A program made the translations under genes and the position numbers. Below are positions 1 through 6,397 of a stretch of 18,217 bases of DNA, one piece after another (positions within the stretch are counted from its first letter, which is position 1; the number at the start of each line of letters is the position of its first letter). The DNA comes from SZUA-186 sp041552135 (GTDB lineage Bacteria > Pseudomonadota > Gammaproteobacteria > UBA9214): positions 1-18,217 of the forward strand of contig JBFELL010000041.1 of assembly GCA_041552135.1 (NCBI GenBank). Direction: 5' to 3'. The notes under the pieces are model-generated. The model made no database searches and was not told the DNA's origin. It saw only the letters and a list, made by a program, of their open reading frames with translations.

Positions 1-60
1 CTGCCGGCCGGCAGTTATGCCACCAGTGTGCTGCGCGAACTGCTGCTGAGCAGAGAATGA
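1..60 (+). CDS. truD: tRNA pseudouridine(13) synthase TruD, C-terminal end only
   Basis: Only the last 19 codons and the TGA stop are in the window. They read LPAGSYATSVLRELLLSRE, which matches the conserved C-terminal tail of TruD (E. coli has LPAGSFATSVVREL near its end). TruD makes pseudouridine at position 13 of tRNA-Glu and some other RNAs. The call is supported by context, because truD lies just upstream of surE in many gammaproteobacteria, where ispD-ispF-truD-surE-pcm-nlpD-rpoS is a common order. Here a convergent Smr-domain gene separates truD from surE. The catalytic part is outside the window, so intactness cannot be judged. Confidence 0.8.
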   Translation: MPAGSYATSVLRELLLSRE

Positions 61-73
61 TGCCTCGTTATCT

Positions 74-110
74 TTCGGGTTACGGTGCTGCGCACCTAAT
101 CCTACGCTAC
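74..110. repeat. Half-unit of a dispersed palindromic repeat (GGTGC-tgc-GCACC hairpin)
   Basis: The core is a perfect 5-bp hairpin, GGTGC (84-88) and GCACC (92-96) with a TGC loop. It is flanked by CGGGTTA on the left and TAATCCTACG on the right, which also nearly pair. The same layout recurs at 13531-13610, where the hairpin is GGTGC-ttc-GCACC followed by CCGACCTAC. From memory, this resembles intergenic repeats that are common in gammaproteobacterial genomes. It lies just after truD. Confidence 0.6.
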
Positions 111-141
111 TGAAATTGTTTTCAGCAAAAACACTCAACTG

Positions 142-212
142 GCCACGGAAGCACACGGAAAAACACGGAAATCATGTTCGTAAGCTGTTTTTCTTCCGTG
201 TGCTTCCGTGGC
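142..212. repeat. 19-bp perfect inverted repeat of the CCACGGAAGCACACGGAA type
   Basis: The left arm is at 142-160 (GCCACGGAAGCACACGGAA) and its exact reverse complement is at 194-212, with a 33-nt loop. The loop carries a further ACACGGAAA copy at 163-171, so the unit contains internal CACGGAA direct repeats. It lies between the convergent ends of truD and the Smr gene. There is no T-run after either arm, so it is not an ordinary intrinsic terminator, although it may still form a stable hairpin in either transcript. The motif resembles a short intergenic repeat I recall from many environmental proteobacterial genomes. Confidence 0.7.
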
Positions 213-225
213 GAAATTCATAAGC

Positions 226-771
226 CTAGCGCCGGGTCCGCAGCAGCACGTACATGGCGCCGGCGCCGCCGGCATGCCGCGGGGTCGTGGTGAATGCCAG
301 CACGTCGGGGTGCTGCCGCAGCCAGTGATTCAGCCGGTTCTTGAGTACCGGCGACCCGGCCCTGGAGCCGTAGCCCTTGCCATGGATAATACGCACGCAG
401 CGGATGTGCCGGTCGCGGCAGAGCGCCAGGAAGCGGATCAGTTCGTTTTCCGCCACCGGAATGGTCATGCCGTGCAGATCAAGCCCGGCCTCCACCGGCA
501 GCTGTCCGCGGCGCAGGCGTTTCAGCAGGCGCTGCTGCAGCCCCGGGCGGGCGAAGAACAGGGTGTCCTCGGCGTTGACCGGGCTGACCTGCGAGCCCTC
601 GGATAACCCCGGGCCGGCCAGGGGCAATTCCGCGTCGGGGATGATGCGCGGCCTGGGTGCCGGGCGCTTGTGCGAGTGCTGGACACGGTCATGGCTGATT
701 TTCCTGACGCTGCCGATGCTGCGGCGGAACAGGTCGCTGTCGTCGGTATCGGATTTGGATGATTTCGCCAT
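226..771 (-). CDS. Smr-domain endonuclease (SmrA/SmrB-like)
   Basis: This 181-residue protein has an N-terminal linker rich in charged residues (about 1-70) and a C-terminal Smr domain (about 95-178). The domain carries the signature DLH at 98-100 and HGKG at 130-133, followed by a PVLKNRLNHWL helix and the GGAGAMYVLLR terminal strand. Proteobacterial stand-alone Smr proteins include E. coli SmrA and SmrB. SmrB cleaves mRNA at collided ribosomes, and SmrA-type proteins have DNA endonuclease activity. The HGKG form and the FRREGLQ-like FARPGLQ segment look somewhat more like SmrA, but I cannot separate the two with confidence. The start is the ATG at 769-771. The gene is convergent with truD and divergent from surE, which makes 772-910 a two-way promoter region. 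Confidence 0.85.
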   Translation of the reverse strand: MAKSSKSDTDDSDLFRRSIGSVRKISHDRVQHSHKRPAPRPRIIPDAELPLAGPGLSEGSQVSPVNAEDTLFFARPGLQQRLLKRLRRGQLPVEAGLDLHGMTIPVAENELIRFLALCRDRHIRCVRIIHGKGYGSRAGSPVLKNRLNHWLRQHPDVLAFTTTPRHAGGAGAMYVLLRTRR

Positions 772-869
772 GGGTCTGCGTGCGGGGCGGGTCGGGTAAC
801 TGCCTGCACGCTAACCGGATTATTATCGCCATGCAAGCCATGCGGGGTATTTTGTGTTCCCGCTCACCG

Positions 870-875
870 TATAAT
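870..875 (+). promoter_or_regulatory. Candidate -10 element upstream of surE
   Basis: A perfect TATAAT stands at 870-875, about 35 bases before the surE ATG, in the 139-nt gap between the divergent Smr gene and surE. No good -35 is visible: the best hexamer at 16-bp spacing is TATTTT at 848-853, and there is no extended TG. This would be the first promoter of the surE-pcm-yqaA-nlpD-rpoS block. The hexamer match is direct; its function is inference. Confidence 0.35.
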
Positions 876-910
876 AGGATGCCTGCCTTGTTAACGGCGT
901 GATGTTCAGC

Positions 911-1660
911 ATGCATATCCTCATCAGCAATGACGATGGTTACCAGTCCCCCGGCATCCGGGCGCTTGCGACTGCGCTGGGCGAGATTGCAAGGATCACC
1001 GTGGTGGCGCCGGATCGTGACCGCAGTGGTGCCAGTAATTCCCTGACACTGGACAGCCCGATCCGGGCGCGCCGGATGGAGGGTGGCGTGACCAGTGTTG
1101 ACGGTACGCCCACTGACTGCGTGCATCTCGCGATTACCGGTCTGCTGGATATCGAGCCGGACATGGTCATCGCCGGGATCAACGCCGGCGCCAATCTCGG
1201 CGATGACGTGCTGTACTCCGGTACCGTCGCCGCGGCAATGGAAGGGCGCTTCCTCGGTCTGCCGGCCATTGCGATATCGCTGGCGTCGGAAAAGCCCGGG
1301 CATTACGACACCGCTGCGGGTGTGGCACTCGAACTGGTGCGGCGTCTGCAGTCCGGTGCCCTGCCGGCTGATACCATCCTGAATGTCAACGTGCCGGACG
1401 TCACACGAGATCGCCTGAAGGGCATGCAGGCAACCCGTCTTGGTCACCGCCACAAGTCCGAACCGGTTGTTCCCATGGAGGACCCGCGTGGCCGGCCGGT
1501 ATACTGGGTAGGCCCGGCAGGCTCGGAGCAGGATGCCGGCCCCGGCACCGATTTTCATGCCGTGCGTACCGGTCATGTCTCGGTGACGCCGCTGGATGTC
1601 GATTTGACGCGCTACACGGCACTGGAACAGGTCGGAAACTGGCTGGGGCAACCGGATTGA
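911..1660 (+). CDS. surE: 5'/3'-nucleotidase SurE
   Basis: SurE is a metal-dependent phosphatase that removes phosphate from nucleoside 5'- and 3'-monophosphates and is linked to stationary-phase survival. The 249-residue product opens with MHILISNDDG, where N7-D8-D9 are metal-site residues. It continues with the conserved VVAPDRDRSGASNSLTL segment and the GINAGANLGDDVLYSGTVAAA active-site region, and is close to the usual length of about 250. A GTG at 899 and an ATG at 902 are also in frame, but ATG 911 gives the family-typical N terminus directly before the first beta strand. No start has a strong ribosome site. It is followed by a 160-nt gap to pcm that holds a small hairpin (TGCCTTCA 1724-1731 pairing with TGAAGGCA 1748-1755) but no gene. 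Confidence 0.95.
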   Translation: MHILISNDDGYQSPGIRALATALGEIARITVVAPDRDRSGASNSLTLDSPIRARRMEGGVTSVDGTPTDCVHLAITGLLDIEPDMVIAGINAGANLGDDVLYSGTVAAAMEGRFLGLPAIAISLASEKPGHYDTAAGVALELVRRLQSGALPADTILNVNVPDVTRDRLKGMQATRLGHRHKSEPVVPMEDPRGRPVYWVGPAGSEQDAGPGTDFHAVRTGHVSVTPLDVDLTRYTALEQVGNWLGQPD

Positions 1661-1837
1661 TTCTGGTCCGGAGAGTCGCGAGGAGATAAGGACAATTACT
1701 GCTAACAGGAAAACAGCGTGCTGTGCCTTCAGTGCCGGGTATCCGTGTGAAGGCAGTCGGGGTTTGCGAGTGCAGTGTGTGTTGTGCAGCGGGGGCAATA
1801 GCTGCCGGGTAAACAGGGAACTGTGGCCTTGAACTCC

Positions 1838-2485
1838 ATGGTCCGTGGTATTGGCATGACGTCCCAGCGGACCCGTGACCGGCTGGTGGATCGACTGCGC
1901 CGCGAGGGTATCCGCAACGAGGCGGTGCTCGATGTGATTCGCAATACGCCACGGCACCTGTTCGTCGACGAGGCCCTGTCCAGCCGGGCCTATGAGGACA
2001 CCGCGCTGCCGATAGGCTACAACCAGACCATCTCGCAGCCGTACATCGTGGCGGCCATGACCGAACTGGTGATCGCCAATGCGCCGAAAAAGGTGCTCGA
2101 GATCGGCACCGGTTCGGGTTACCAGGCCGCGGTGCTGGCGCAGCTGGTCGAGAAGGTCTACACGGTCGAGCGCATCGCGCCACTGGCGTCGCAGGCCAGG
2201 CAGCGTTTCCGCCAGCTGGGTCTGCGCAATATCCGTGCCTCGCACAGCGACGGCACCATCGGGCTGGCCGAGTTCGCGCCCTTCGATGCGATCATCGTCA
2301 CCGCTGCCGCCGAAAGCATCCCCGAGGAGCTGCTGCAGCAGCTTGTGCCGGGCGGCCACCTGGTGATACCCGTCGGCGGTCGCGACTATCAGGTGCTCAA
2401 GATCATTACGCGCGGCGAAGACGGCTACACCTCGGAGGACCGCGAGGCCGTGGTCTTCGTGCCGCTGCTGAAGGGGCAGGCCTGA
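1838..2485 (+). CDS. pcm: Protein-L-isoaspartate O-methyltransferase
   Basis: Pcm uses S-adenosylmethionine to methylate L-isoaspartyl residues in aged proteins, starting their repair. Visible hallmarks are the MTSQRTRDRLVDRL opening, the EDTALPIGYNQTISQP substrate-site segment, and the SAM-binding motif VLEIGTGSGYQAAVL with PVGGRDYQVL near the end. The start is uncertain. ATG 1838 gives MVRGIGMTSQ, ATG 1856 gives MTSQ directly as in several homologues, and GTG 1823 has AGGGA at 1815-1819 but only 3 nt away. I chose 1838 as a compromise. Its TGA overlaps the ATG of the next gene by one base, so translation is probably coupled. Confidence 0.94.
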   Translation: MVRGIGMTSQRTRDRLVDRLRREGIRNEAVLDVIRNTPRHLFVDEALSSRAYEDTALPIGYNQTISQPYIVAAMTELVIANAPKKVLEIGTGSGYQAAVLAQLVEKVYTVERIAPLASQARQRFRQLGLRNIRASHSDGTIGLAEFAPFDAIIVTAAAESIPEELLQQLVPGGHLVIPVGGRDYQVLKIITRGEDGYTSEDREAVVFVPLLKGQA

Positions 2486-3063
2486 TGGCAATCTTCACGT
2501 CGTTGTATGACCGTTGCATGAACTGGGCACGTCACCGCCACGCGGCGTGGTACCTGGGCGGCCTGAGTTTCGCCGAGTCGTCGTTCTTTCCGGTGCCGCC
2601 GGACGTCATGCTGGCGCCCATGAGCATGGCGCGCCCGGAGCGCGCAACCGGGTATGCCCTGCTGACGACGCTGGCATCGGTCATCGGTGGACTGTTCGGC
2701 TACCTGATCGGCTACTTTGCCTTTGAGGCGATTGCGCCGTGGCTGGAGCGCACGGGACACATGGTGGGCTATCTGAAAGGCAAGGCCTGGTTCGAGGAGT
2801 GGGGCTTCTGGGCGATCCTGATTGCCGGGTTCTCGCCGATCCCGTACAAGGTGTTCACCATTGCTGCCGGTTCGCTGGCCATGAACCTGCCGCTGTTCGT
2901 GGTGGGTTCGCTGATCGGTCGCGGCGGGCGTTTTTTCCTGGTCGCCAGCCTGCTGGCATGGGGTGGCCCGAAAATGGAGGCGGGATTGCGCAAATATATC
3001 GAACGCATCGGCTGGGCGCTCGTCGTTGTTGTCGTCCTTTTATACCTGTACTTCAGTCGCTGA
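2485..3063 (+). CDS. YqaA-family inner-membrane protein (VTT / SNARE-associated Golgi fold)
   Basis: This 192-residue membrane protein has hydrophobic stretches at roughly 40-85, 105-125, 130-155 and 170-190. It carries motifs of the YqaA branch of the DedA/VTT superfamily: ESSFFPVPPD near residue 32, GFSPIPYKVFT near 115 and GRGGRFF near 147. DedA-superfamily proteins are implicated in lipid-carrier flipping, membrane homeostasis and envelope stress. The role of the YqaA branch is not settled and I assign none. The ATG overlaps the pcm stop (TGATG), and the TGA stop is only 6 nt from the nlpD ATG, so it sits inside the survival operon. The position between pcm and nlpD fits envelope maintenance in stationary phase, which is inference. 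Confidence 0.87.
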   Translation: MAIFTSLYDRCMNWARHRHAAWYLGGLSFAESSFFPVPPDVMLAPMSMARPERATGYALLTTLASVIGGLFGYLIGYFAFEAIAPWLERTGHMVGYLKGKAWFEEWGFWAILIAGFSPIPYKVFTIAAGSLAMNLPLFVVGSLIGRGGRFFLVASLLAWGGPKMEAGLRKYIERIGWALVVVVVLLYLYFSR

Positions 3064-3069
3064 GTGTCT

Positions 3070-3987
3070 ATGTCGGTACGCTGGATTTGCCTGTCGATGC
3101 TGGTGCTGCTGGTTGCCGGTTGCAGTTCGCAACCGGTGTATGCGCCGGTTGGCGCGCGTGACAACGCACAGAAACCGCCCGCGGCGAAAACCACGGCAGC
3201 GAGGAGTGCACCGGCAAGAACCTACAAGGCACCGGCCGGCCGGCAGGTCGCCCGCAACAGTTCCGGATATCATGTCGTGCGCCGGGGCGAGACCCTGTAC
3301 TCGATTGCCTGGAAATACGGTCTTTCCTACCGCGAGCTGGCGGCAATGAATCATATTCGCTCGCCCTACACCATCTACGCAGGACAGCGGCTTCGTACCT
3401 CGTCCTATAACCGCAGGACATCCGGCGCCGGCAGGGCACAGCCGCGGACTGCCGCCAGACCTGCGCCCGCGCCCGGGACTGTTGCGGCGAAAAAACCCGC
3501 GCCGGCGCCTGAACCGGCAGCAAGCGCCAAACCGGTGTCAGCCACTAAATCGTCGACTGCGAAAGGTCCTGCAACACAAGCTGTAGCGATTTCGGACAAA
3601 CCGCTACCGGGTGCCGTGCGGCAATGGGTCTGGCCGACGAAGGGGAAGTTGCTCAACGGTTACCTCCCGGACAACCCCGGCAAGAAGGGTATCGATATCG
3701 GTGGCCGGTCTGGCCAGACAGTGATGGCAGCCGCGGACGGCAAGGTTGTTTATGCAGGCAGTGGACTTGTCGGCTACGGCAGGCTTATTATTATAAAGCA
3801 CACGGACAGTCTGTTGAGTGCCTATGGCCACAACAGTGAACTGCTGGTTAGGGAAGGCCAGCATGTCAAGGCAGGTCAGACGATAGCCCGGATGGGCAAC
3901 AGCGGCACGGACCGGACCCAGCTCTACTTCGAGATTCGCAAGGACGGCAAACCGGTCAATCCACTGCGCTATCTGCCAAAGGCCTGA
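3070..3987 (+). CDS. nlpD: NlpD-type lipoprotein, LysM plus degenerate LytM (M23) domain
   Basis: NlpD is an outer-membrane lipoprotein that activates the amidase AmiC for daughter-cell separation. The 305-residue product has a short signal peptide ending in the lipobox LVAGC with Cys18 as the acylation site. A LysM domain follows at about 67-109 (YHVVRRGETLYSIAWKYGLS through GQRLRT), then a Pro/Ala/Lys-rich linker to about 175, and a C-terminal M23 fold at about 190-300. The zinc ligands are degenerate: the H-x-G-x-D motif reads KKGID (Lys205) and the H-F-E-[IV]-R motif reads YFEIR (Tyr286), so it should be non-hydrolytic like known NlpD. GTG 3064 is an alternative start directly after the preceding stop; ATG 3070 gives a normal signal peptide. 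In related bacteria a main rpoS promoter lies inside nlpD, but I could not pick it out here. Confidence 0.93.
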   Translation: MSVRWICLSMLVLLVAGCSSQPVYAPVGARDNAQKPPAAKTTAARSAPARTYKAPAGRQVARNSSGYHVVRRGETLYSIAWKYGLSYRELAAMNHIRSPYTIYAGQRLRTSSYNRRTSGAGRAQPRTAARPAPAPGTVAAKKPAPAPEPAASAKPVSATKSSTAKGPATQAVAISDKPLPGAVRQWVWPTKGKLLNGYLPDNPGKKGIDIGGRSGQTVMAAADGKVVYAGSGLVGYGRLIIIKHTDSLLSAYGHNSELLVREGQHVKAGQTIARMGNSGTDRTQLYFEIRKDGKPVNPLRYLPKA

Positions 3988-4050
3988 TGCGCCGCGGGGC
4001 ACGGCGGCATCCATGCCGGGAAGGTAATTAATAACAAGCCGGAATGACCA

Positions 4051-5040
4051 TTGAGTGATCGTCACAAGCCATCCGGCCCGAAGCGCAGTCATGGCGGGGC
4101 CGTGTCTGGCAAGGGTCGCGCAGATGCTGGCACCTCCCCGTCAAAGGGTGAAGGTTCCGCTGCGTTCGCCGGTAAACCGCGTGCAAGCCGTTCCTCCTCC
4201 GGATCCGAGAGCCATGACCCGACACGCCTCTACCTGAGCGAGATCGGCGGATCGCCGCTGCTGTCGGCCGAAGAGGAAGTCTACTTCGCACGCCTTGCGC
4301 AGCAGGGGGAGGAGAGCGCACGCCAGCGCATGATCGAGAGCAATCTGCGGCTGGTCGTCAAGATCGCACGGCGTTACATGAATCGCGGCCTGGCGTTTCT
4401 CGATCTGATCGAGGAAGGTAACCTCGGCCTGATCCGTGCCGTCGAGAAGTTTGATCCTGAACGCGGTTTTCGTTTCTCAACCTATGCCACCTGGTGGATC
4501 AGGCAGACCATCGAGCGGGCAATCATGAACCAGACCCGCACCATTCGCCTGCCCATCCATGTCGTCAAGGAAATCAACGTCTACCTGCGTGCGGCGCGCA
4601 CGCTGGCGCAGAAACTGGACCACGAACCCAGTGCCGAGGAGATCGCCGGCCTGTTGCACAAGCCGATCGAGGATGTCGAGCGCATGCTGGGTCTGAACGA
4701 GCGGATTGCCTCGACGGACAGCAGCATCATGAACGACTCCGGCAAAACCCTGCTGGAGACCATTCCGGACCGGGAGGCGGCCGATCCGGTGGAGATGCTG
4801 CAGGACGACAACGTCCATACCAGCATCGACGAGTGGCTGGGGCAACTGAGTGACAAGCAGCGCGAGGTGGTCGAACGACGCTTCGGGCTGCATGGTCATC
4901 CGGTCTCCACCCTGGAGCAGGTCGGCAGGGAAATCGGCGTCACGCGCGAGCGCGTGCGGCAGATCCAGATGGATGCGCTCAAGCGTCTGAAGAAGATCCT
5001 GGAGGCGGAAGGTTTCTCGATCGATGCGCTGTTGAAATAG
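4051..5040 (+). CDS. rpoS: RNA polymerase sigma factor RpoS (sigma-S/sigma-38)
   Basis: RpoS is the general stress and stationary-phase sigma factor. The product has 329 residues against 330 in E. coli. Residues 1-50 are Ser/Gly/Lys-rich and poorly conserved. Region 1.2 begins at DPTRLYLSEIGGSPLLSAEEE, and region 2 includes NLRLVVKIARRY, LDLIEEGNLGLIRAVEKFDP and FSTYATWWIRQ. Region 3 follows, and the region 4 helix-turn-helix is VGREIGVTRERVRQIQ. The KEINVY segment keeps the Lys-Glu and Val positions known for RssB recognition in E. coli. The start appears to be TTG at 4051, with GGA at 4041-4043 seven bases upstream; the next in-frame alternative is GTG 4102, and no in-frame ATG occurs until after region 1.2 has begun. 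Position after nlpD is classical. Confidence 0.96.
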   Translation: MSDRHKPSGPKRSHGGAVSGKGRADAGTSPSKGEGSAAFAGKPRASRSSSGSESHDPTRLYLSEIGGSPLLSAEEEVYFARLAQQGEESARQRMIESNLRLVVKIARRYMNRGLAFLDLIEEGNLGLIRAVEKFDPERGFRFSTYATWWIRQTIERAIMNQTRTIRLPIHVVKEINVYLRAARTLAQKLDHEPSAEEIAGLLHKPIEDVERMLGLNERIASTDSSIMNDSGKTLLETIPDREAADPVEMLQDDNVHTSIDEWLGQLSDKQREVVERRFGLHGHPVSTLEQVGREIGVTRERVRQIQMDALKRLKKILEAEGFSIDALLK

Positions 5041-5191
5041 CCCCGGCACACGCCCCCCGGTTCGCGCCTGCCCACCTTCGTATCCCTGCCGGCGGCGCGT
5101 CGGGTCGCTTGCGTCATCTGGATACTCTTGTGCCCATGCAGCGGTCTGATAGACTCGAAGGCCATTTCTGCAGGCATGAGTCATTGCATCG

Positions 5192-6130
5192 ATGAGATCC
5201 GGGCAGCACGATTATTGTTACCAGCAGATTCATATTGATGCGGCACGTAATGCCACCGATGATTTCAACCCGTTTCATGACCGGAAGAAGTGGCACAGAA
5301 TTCACGGCAATCCATTCGGAATGCCGATTGTGCTGGGATTCCAGATCGAAGCATTGGTTGAATACCTGGTTACGCTGTTTCGCGAGCAGGCCGGTGAGCC
5401 TGCACTGATAGATCATCACCAGCTGCATTTTTCCAACTTCCAGTTTGCCTTTGCCGATGTGCTGCGCCCTGGTGAACCTTTCCATGTCAGTATAAAAAGA
5501 ACGGTCAACCGGGTCAGTGAGTCGGGCCAGCTTGCCAATCGTATTGTGGTAAAGAAGCAGGGAGGGCTGGTATTGCTTGGCTTCCAGCGCGAGTCGACGG
5601 CCCCGTTGTGCATGCCCGAAGCGGATTTCGCCGGACTCGGGGAACTCGATACTGCCGGGGACAGGAGCTGGATAGCGCAACACCGCTATTTCATGAAACG
5701 AAAATTCATGAATACCGGCAACGGGAAAAACTTTCTGGCCGGTTCGCTGGTTGATCAGCACTATTACTTTGATGAAATGGAAGATCGCGTACAGTTCCCG
5801 GCAATGTTCCCGGCTGCATTGCTGTCCTGTGCCCTGCTGGAAAAGGCAAAACAGGAAAATTATGCCTTTGAAAGCAACCCGGTTGTGTATACCAGTCACC
5901 ATATTTCCGTGGACCGGCGGCTGCTGCAGACACTGCAAAGCAACGACCGCTTGTCCCTGCTTGTGACGGTTCCCGAGACAGTGCCTGCCGGAAAAGGACT
6001 GGGAAAAAAGGGATTCCCCCAGCAATTGCATCGCTGTTTTGGCCTGCTGGCCGGAAATCGAATTCTGTTTCGCGCCGAAGTGGTCATGGCGCCGTTGCAG
6101 GCAATGCTGCAGGCAGCGGCCCGGGCATGA
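5192..6130 (+). CDS. Double-hotdog protein, MaoC-like dehydratase relative; function unknown
   Basis: I do not recognise a named gene. The 312-residue protein seems to be two hotdog-type halves. The first (about 8-135) has the MaoC-like sequence TDDFNPFHD at 22-30 and FGMPIVLGFQIEALVEY after it, recalling the hydratase-2 motif with catalytic Asp and His. The second (about 160-310) repeats the layout with FPAMFPAALLSCALLEKA near residue 203, then THHISVDRRLLQ-like strands and NDRLSLLVTV. There is no signal peptide or membrane segment, so it is probably cytoplasmic, perhaps acting on acyl-CoA or acyl-ACP thioesters (inference). Base composition is lower than in its neighbours: lines 5281-5340 and 5761-5820 are 52% and 47% GC, against 72% in line 12841-12900 of thrC. 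The ATG at 5192 is the only normal start after an in-frame TGA at 5177. A weak TTGTGC/TAGACT promoter pair at 5128-5155 may drive it. Confidence 0.7.
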   Translation: MRSGQHDYCYQQIHIDAARNATDDFNPFHDRKKWHRIHGNPFGMPIVLGFQIEALVEYLVTLFREQAGEPALIDHHQLHFSNFQFAFADVLRPGEPFHVSIKRTVNRVSESGQLANRIVVKKQGGLVLLGFQRESTAPLCMPEADFAGLGELDTAGDRSWIAQHRYFMKRKFMNTGNGKNFLAGSLVDQHYYFDEMEDRVQFPAMFPAALLSCALLEKAKQENYAFESNPVVYTSHHISVDRRLLQTLQSNDRLSLLVTVPETVPAGKGLGKKGFPQQLHRCFGLLAGNRILFRAEVVMAPLQAMLQAAARA

Positions 6131-6163
6131 AGGCAATGACCTGCCGTGCTCATCTGTCGCTGG

Positions 6164-6208
6164 ATCAAAGGGGACAGATTTATTTAATCAAAGGGGACAG
6201 ATTTATTT
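6164..6208. repeat. Two tandem copies of a 22-bp AAAGGGGACAGATTTATTT repeat
   Basis: Two identical 22-bp units lie at 6164-6185 and 6187-6208 with a single A between them (period 23). Each has the core AAAGGGGACAGATTTATTT preceded by ATC. On the other strand the core reads AAATAAATCTGTCCCCTTT. From memory, this sequence is frequent in gammaproteobacterial genomes and is often found near REP-associated tyrosine transposase (Y1_Tnp, IS200-like) genes. No such transposase is present in this window. The copies sit 34 bases after the hotdog gene and 190 bases from the end of the large - strand gene. The rest of the 6131-6397 gap shows no gene. Confidence 0.8.
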
Positions 6209-6397
6209 GGGAGCCGACGGGTCCCGGAAGGGGCGGGCAGGAATTCCGGGGGAGTGGCGCGGGGAGGTAGGCGGTTTTCAGCCGGGAGCCTGGAAAACAG
6301 GCGGCTTGTGTTCCCGAAACACGACATATTCATGGGGGGCCGCCTCGGGAGGAACGCGGTGTGATCTCAATCTGCCGGTGTGCCGGCTTTCTTGTCA

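Noticed and set aside
1661..1837. A possible small gene after the GAGGAGATAA at about 1679-1688 between surE and pcm
   Set aside because: No ATG, GTG or TTG at suitable distance opens a frame of meaningful length; only an ATT-start frame is open.
689..2491. A 600-residue open frame on the - strand across surE and pcm
   Set aside because: It is antisense to two certain genes, has no recognisable domain, and long antisense frames are expected at this GC content.
6271..6300. A terminator formed by GTTTTC (6274-6279) and GAAAAC (6293-6298)
   Set aside because: The stem is only six bases, there is no T-tail on either strand, and it is about 100 bases from the nearest stop codon.
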